NCBI GenBank assembly: GCA_028290165.1
Contig: JAQGKJ010000030.1
Span: 1-6,356, forward strand
Direction: 5' to 3'
DNA: 6,356 nt
From: Bradyrhizobium sp.
GTDB taxonomy: Bacteria > Pseudomonadota > Alphaproteobacteria > Rhizobiales > Xanthobacteraceae
Shown: in pieces, positions 5,538 to 6,356 of the stretch
How positions within the stretch are numbered: the stretch's first letter is position 1
Layout: each line of letters begins with the position of its first letter
Program-made: the position numbers and the translations under genes
The notes under the pieces: generated by a model
Seen by the model: only the letters and a program-made list of their open reading frames with translations
The model's database searches: none
What the model was told of the DNA's origin: nothing

Positions 5538-6356
5538 ATGAATATCAACACTTCGCCTGACGTGATCAGCCGCAGCACCGTCGGCGTCACGCCGGGCTAT
5601 ATGTCCGGCTTCCGCAACAGCTTTGAGACCGAGGCGCTGCCCGGTGCGCTGCCGATCGGGCGCAATTCGCCGCAACGCGCCGCCTACGGGCTCTACGCCG
5701 AGCAGCTGTCCGGCTCGCCGTTCACCGCCCCGCGCGGCAGCAATGAACGCTCGTGGCTCTATCGTATCCGGCCGTCGGTCAAACATTCCGGCCGCTTCAC
5801 AAAAGTCGATGCCGGGTTGTGGCGCACCGCGCCCTGCCTCGAATACGATCTGTCGATCGCGCAATTGCGCTGGGATCCCGCGCCGATCCCGAAAGAGGAT
5901 AAAACCTTCCTGCAGGGCGTGCAGACCATGACCACGGCGGGCGACGCCAATACGCAAGGAGGCATGGCAGCCCACGTCTTCCTCATCACCAAATCGATGG
6001 TCGATCAGCATTTCTACAACGCCGACGGCGAGATGCTGTTCGTGCCGCAGCAGGGCAATCTGCGTTTTGTCACCGAGTTCGGGCGGATCGATGCCGAGCC
6101 CGGCGAAATCGCCGTGATCCCGCGCGGCGTGAAATTCCGCATCGAGATTCCGGGTGGACCGGCGCGCGGCTACCTCTGCGAAAATTACGGCGGTGCCTTC
6201 ACGCTGCCGGAGCGCGGCCCGATCGGCGCCAATTGCCTCGCCAATTCGCGCGATTTTTTGACCCCGATCGCCGCCTATGAGGACAAGGACACGCCGACCG
6301 AATTGTTCGTGAAGTGGGGCGGTTCGCTATTCAAGACTACGCTTCCACATTCGCCG
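5538..6356 (+). CDS. hmgA: Homogentisate 1,2-dioxygenase, N-terminal 273 residues (cut by window end)
   Basis: An iron(II) ring-cleavage dioxygenase that opens homogentisate to maleylacetoacetate in the cytoplasm; it is the central step of tyrosine, phenylalanine and hydroxyphenylacetate breakdown. The frame stays open for 273 codons to the last base of the window, against a family length of roughly 430-450. The family signature [20 protein letters not shown] and then [16 protein letters not shown] (31-66) is plain, followed by [11 protein letters not shown] (71-81), [19 protein letters not shown] (124-142), and the cupin-like block [12 protein letters not shown] to [14 protein letters not shown] (166-204). 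[22 protein letters not shown] (211-232) is also typical. The iron ligands and catalytic His are in the C-terminal part, beyond the window, so integrity of the active site cannot be judged. It follows the MBL gene by 2 bp. The next pathway genes are expected downstream. Confidence 0.95.
   Translation, partial: MNINTSPDVISRSTVGVTPGYMSGFRNSFETEALPGALPIGRNSPQRAAYGLYAEQLSGSPFTAPRGSNERSWLYRIRPSVKHSGRFTKVDAGLWRTAPCLEYDLSIAQLRWDPAPIPKEDKTFLQGVQTMTTAGDANTQGGMAAHVFLITKSMVDQHFYNADGEMLFVPQQGNLRFVTEFGRIDAEPGEIAVIPRGVKFRIEIPGGPARGYLCENYGGAFTLPERGPIGANCLANSRDFLTPIAAYEDKDTPTELFVKWGGSLFKTTLPHSP

Overview
The window looks like chromosomal DNA of a high-GC alphaproteobacterium of the Bradyrhizobium/Rhodopseudomonas type. 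The evidence is the GC- and CG-rich third codon positions, the sequences of the proteins, and a palindromic interspersed repeat of a kind common in those genomes. The assignment rests on recognition by eye, not on a search. No mobile-element gene, tRNA, rRNA or CRISPR array was seen.

Layout. (1) Bases 1-353, minus strand: the first 117 codons of an exported caspase-fold (peptidase C14-like) protein whose usual catalytic Ser-Gly-His-Gly motif reads Ser-Gly-Phe-Gly. (2) Bases 354-773: non-coding, with a likely promoter for the caspase-like gene and a very strong 24-bp CRP-type palindrome facing the next operon. (3) Bases 774-1927, plus strand: a two-gene operon with an N-acyl homoserine lactonase-type metallo-beta-lactamase (MBL) hydrolase overlapping a RidA-family protein by 4 bp (ATGA). 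(4) Bases 1936-2412, minus strand: a MarR-family regulator with a TTG start, convergent to ridA and divergent from the next operon. (5) Bases 2413-2510: a 98-bp divergent control region whose imperfect palindrome overlaps the candidate promoters of both sides. (6) Bases 2511 to the right edge, plus strand: a catabolic operon consisting of a class A FAD monooxygenase, a DUF2783 small protein ending in 26 consecutive glutamines, a palindromic repeat element, a second MBL-fold protein with a partly lost metal site, and homogentisate 1,2-dioxygenase (hmgA, cut by the window end).

How the genes may work together. HmgA opens the ring of homogentisate, the central intermediate of tyrosine, phenylacetate and 3-hydroxyphenylacetate breakdown. 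The monooxygenase and its immediately following small DUF2783 protein resemble, in type and order, the two-component 3-hydroxyphenylacetate 6-hydroxylase (MhaA flavoprotein plus MhaB coupling protein) that makes homogentisate in Pseudomonas putida. The simplest reading is a hydroxyphenylacetate-to-homogentisate-to-ring-cleavage operon repressed by the divergent MarR protein until an aromatic ligand is present. The remaining steps (maleylacetoacetate isomerase, fumarylacetoacetase) would be expected beyond the right edge.

Most worth a second look: the C-terminal polyglutamine microsatellite on the putative coupling protein, the MBL protein that has lost its second zinc site but gained a Cys/His cluster, the caspase-like protein without its catalytic His, and the near-perfect CRP-type site in front of the lactonase-ridA pair.
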